Positions 62,209-64,000 of a stretch of DNA of 64,000 bases are shown here, piece after piece. This DNA comes from Flavobacterium sp. LPB0248 (lineage in GTDB: Bacteria; Bacteroidota; Bacteroidia; Flavobacteriales; Flavobacteriaceae): NCBI RefSeq assembly GCF_013388355.1, contig NZ_CP058246.1:744001-808000 (forward strand). The letters are read 5' to 3'. The notes below the pieces were generated by a model. It was not told the DNA's origin, did not search any database, and saw nothing but the letters and a program-made list of their open reading frames with translations. Numbering within the stretch: the stretch's first letter is position 1; every line of letters starts with the position of its first letter. The translations under genes and the position numbers were made by a program.

Positions 62209-64000
62209 ATGATTGATAAGATTTCGAAATTTACTAACAGCACTTCCTTCCTCAACGCCTCTAAAGTAACTATTGCTTCTGTTGTTCCTGTTTTAGTTTT
62301 AAATTTTCTCGGTCATTTTGAAATTGGGTTTACAATTGCGCTTGGTGCTTTTTATACTTATCCCAGCGATATTCCTAGTTCTCTTGGCCATAAAGTAAAA
62401 GGATTAATAGCAGCCTCTTTTATTGTTTCTGGGGTTAATCTTCTAGTAAATCTAATTTATCCATTTCCTTTACTTTTCTACATATTTTTAGGTTTTCTTT
62501 TGTTTTTATGTTCCATGATTTCGGTTTACGGACAGCGAGCCACATTGATTTCTTTCTCTGCTTTATTATCAATTTCTCTATCATTTGGGCATTTGCATGA
62601 AGGCTGGGAAGCTTTTGAATACTCTGGTTTTATTTTCATTGGAGGAATTCTCTATTTAATAGTATCTCTTGTTTTTCATTTTGTTCAGCCTTATAAATAT
62701 GTAGAATTACAAATTGCCGAAGGAATAAAACTCACTGCAAAATATCTCAAATTAAGAGGTGATTTGTGGAGTCCCGAGGCTAACAGAACAGCTATTATCG
62801 AGAAGCAGCTTGCTGTACAAGTCGAATTGAATCTTATTCACGAAGATTTAAGAAAGATGCTGATTGGAAACCAAAATGCATCTGGAACTACGAGCCAAAA
62901 CCGAAAAATGCTTTTGGTTTTTATTACTTTAGTCGAAATTCAAGAATTGGCGCTATACACTTCTTTTGACCACAGCAAACTTCATGAAAAATTTGCCAAA
63001 CATCCTGATGTTTTAAGAACGTATCAAAATGTGGCTTATAAATTAGCTTCAACCCTCAAAAAACTTTCGAAAAATGTCAATCATATTAGTGTTTATGTTG
63101 ATAAGCACGATTTAAAAAATGAATTGGATGCACTGGAATTTGCCATTTTTGATTATGAAAAAACATTAGGAAAAGAAGAAGCTGCAGAAGGTGTTTTAAT
63201 GCTGACCAATATGCTGAAATATGCTAAAAATCAGGTTGGAAAAATCAAAACTATTCAGCGCGCGCTTTCTTTAGCAATGCAGTCCTATAAACTGAAAGAT
63301 CAAGATAAAGAGCTTGAAAAATTCTTAACACCGCAGTATTATCCACTGCGAACTTTAACTGAGAATTTAAGTTATTCTTCTTCAATTTTTAGGCATTCGA
63401 TACGATTAACAATCACTATTTTGATTGGTTTTTTTCTTGGACAGGTTCTGCCGTTTCAAAATGTGTATTGGATCCTTCTTACTATTGTCGTAATCATGCG
63501 CCCTGGTTATGGTTTAACCAAAGAGAGATCCTATAATAGAATGTTCGGTACTGTTTTGGGGGGAATTATAGCTTTCGGAATTGTATCTGTCATTCAGAAC
63601 CACGTTGCACTAAGTATTTTCTCTATTGTATGTATGTTACTTGGGATTTCATTTACCCAAATCAATTACAAGATTAGCGCGACATTTGTTACAATGTATG
63701 TCGTTTTTATCTACGGAATTTTAACTCCAGACATCAATGAAGTTATTCAATACAGAATATTAGATACGCTCGCAGGCGCAACTTTAGCTTTTATTGCTAA
63801 TCAATTTTTATGGCCTGCTTGGGAATTCATCAATACGCCCATCCATATTGAGAATACCATTCGTGCCAATAGAAATTACTTAAAAGAAATTGCAGACTTT
63901 TATAATAAAAAAGGAGAAGTTCCAACTTCATATCGTTTAGCGAGAAAAAATGCCTTTGTTGAAATAGGAAATTTAATGACTTCTTTTCAGCGTATGATGC
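62209..64000 (+). CDS. FUSC (YccS/YhfK-type) membrane protein, 5' part
   Basis: 597 codons visible, running off the right edge. Layout: membrane segments at about 15-175, a cytoplasmic helical region (about 180-395; YVELQIAEGIKLTAKYLKLR), then a second membrane bundle from about 405 (FRHSIRLTITILIGFFLGQV, VYWILLTIVVIMRPGYGLTK, ERSYNRMFGTVLGGIIAFGI). The RPGYGLTKERSYNRMFGT block is typical of FUSC/aromatic-acid exporter-like proteins. The frame stays open back to an ATG at 62110, but the promoter position and the usual N-terminus (KFTNSTSFLNASKVTIASVV) favour 62209. Transport role inferred from the family. Confidence 0.82.
   Translation, partial: MIDKISKFTNSTSFLNASKVTIASVVPVLVLNFLGHFEIGFTIALGAFYTYPSDIPSSLGHKVKGLIAASFIVSGVNLLVNLIYPFPLLFYIFLGFLLFLCSMISVYGQRATLISFSALLSISLSFGHLHEGWEAFEYSGFIFIGGILYLIVSLVFHFVQPYKYVELQIAEGIKLTAKYLKLRGDLWSPEANRTAIIEKQLAVQVELNLIHEDLRKMLIGNQNASGTTSQNRKMLLVFITLVEIQELALYTSFDHSKLHEKFAKHPDVLRTYQNVAYKLASTLKKLSKNVNHISVYVDKHDLKNELDALEFAIFDYEKTLGKEEAAEGVLMLTNMLKYAKNQVGKIKTIQRALSLAMQSYKLKDQDKELEKFLTPQYYPLRTLTENLSYSSSIFRHSIRLTITILIGFFLGQVLPFQNVYWILLTIVVIMRPGYGLTKERSYNRMFGTVLGGIIAFGIVSVIQNHVALSIFSIVCMLLGISFTQINYKISATFVTMYVVFIYGILTPDINEVIQYRILDTLAGATLAFIANQFLWPAWEFINTPIHIENTIRANRNYLKEIADFYNKKGEVPTSYRLARKNAFVEIGNLMTSFQRMM

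Noticed and set aside
1..64000. CRISPR array, prophage or integrase
   Set aside because: No direct repeats with regular unique spacers, and no phage structural or recombinase genes were seen, including at the thrC scar.

Overview
The window reads as ordinary chromosome of a Bacteroidota bacterium, most likely a Flavobacterium. The support is low GC, a CcoN-CcoO fusion in a cbb3 oxidase operon, Bacteroidota-restricted families (DUF5606, the small 'quinol oxidase subunit 4' lipoprotein, LamG proteins with sorting-like C-termini), almost no Shine-Dalgarno sequences ahead of genes, and many copies of the TAnnTTTG -7 promoter element of this phylum. No rRNA, tRNA, CRISPR array, prophage, integrase or intact insertion sequence was seen.

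Layout. 0-3.4 kb: the 3' part of clpC, a RimB-RimK fusion and a YetF-type membrane protein. 3.4-5.8 kb: an exported WG-repeat protein followed by a SUKH/HEAT protein. 6-9.6 kb: PiT phosphate transporter, its DUF47 partner, and histidine ammonia-lyase. 9.9-15.4 kb: threonine operon thrA-thrB-thrC, preceded by an unlisted 34-residue Thr/Ile-rich leader peptide with mutually exclusive hairpins, as in a translation-coupled attenuator. 15.5-20.1 kb: an accessory island with an ankyrin/beta-propeller protein, a hairpin element, a second copy of the thrC 3' end, an overlapping pair encoding a PD-(D/E)XK nuclease-like protein and a Cys/His HNH-like protein, and a divergent XRE regulator. 20.3-26.7 kb: single genes (GNAT, HutD, Crp-type regulator, pectate lyase, HipA-like/DUF3037 pair, NAD(P)HX dehydratase) separated by palindromic repeats. 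27-31.4 kb: gcvT, an S41 protease and a YebC regulator. 31.4-37.4 kb: small hypothetical genes, two small membrane/lipoprotein genes, and two LamG paralogues around a DUF481 protein. 37.7-48.4 kb: housekeeping genes (PLP synthase, oligopeptidase B, YbaB, threonine aldolase, prfB with its programmed frameshift, msrB, lpxD, acyl-CoA carboxylase beta, DoxX). 49.1-60 kb: a micro-oxic respiration block (hemN, ccoSNOQPGH plus a TauE-like protein, ccoI, and an FNR/CRP regulator). 60-64 kb: mazG, DUF5606, def, and the start of a FUSC-family membrane protein cut by the window edge.

Most notable. (1) Three promoters in the respiration block (hemN, ccoS, ccoI) carry the same ATGAY-N4-RTCAT operator exactly 22 bp upstream of the -7 box, the geometry of class II CRP/FNR activation; the likely activator is encoded at 59324. 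(2) The thr leader. (3) An 81-bp, almost wholly synonymous second copy of the thrC 3' end, joined directly to a hairpin element and marking the ankyrin gene as an insertion. (4) The overlapping nuclease/HNH-like pair, the best candidate here for an undescribed (perhaps defence) system. (5) A palindromic intergenic repeat family whose arms differ between copies in a compensatory way. All functions are inferred from sequence read by eye; no database search was run.
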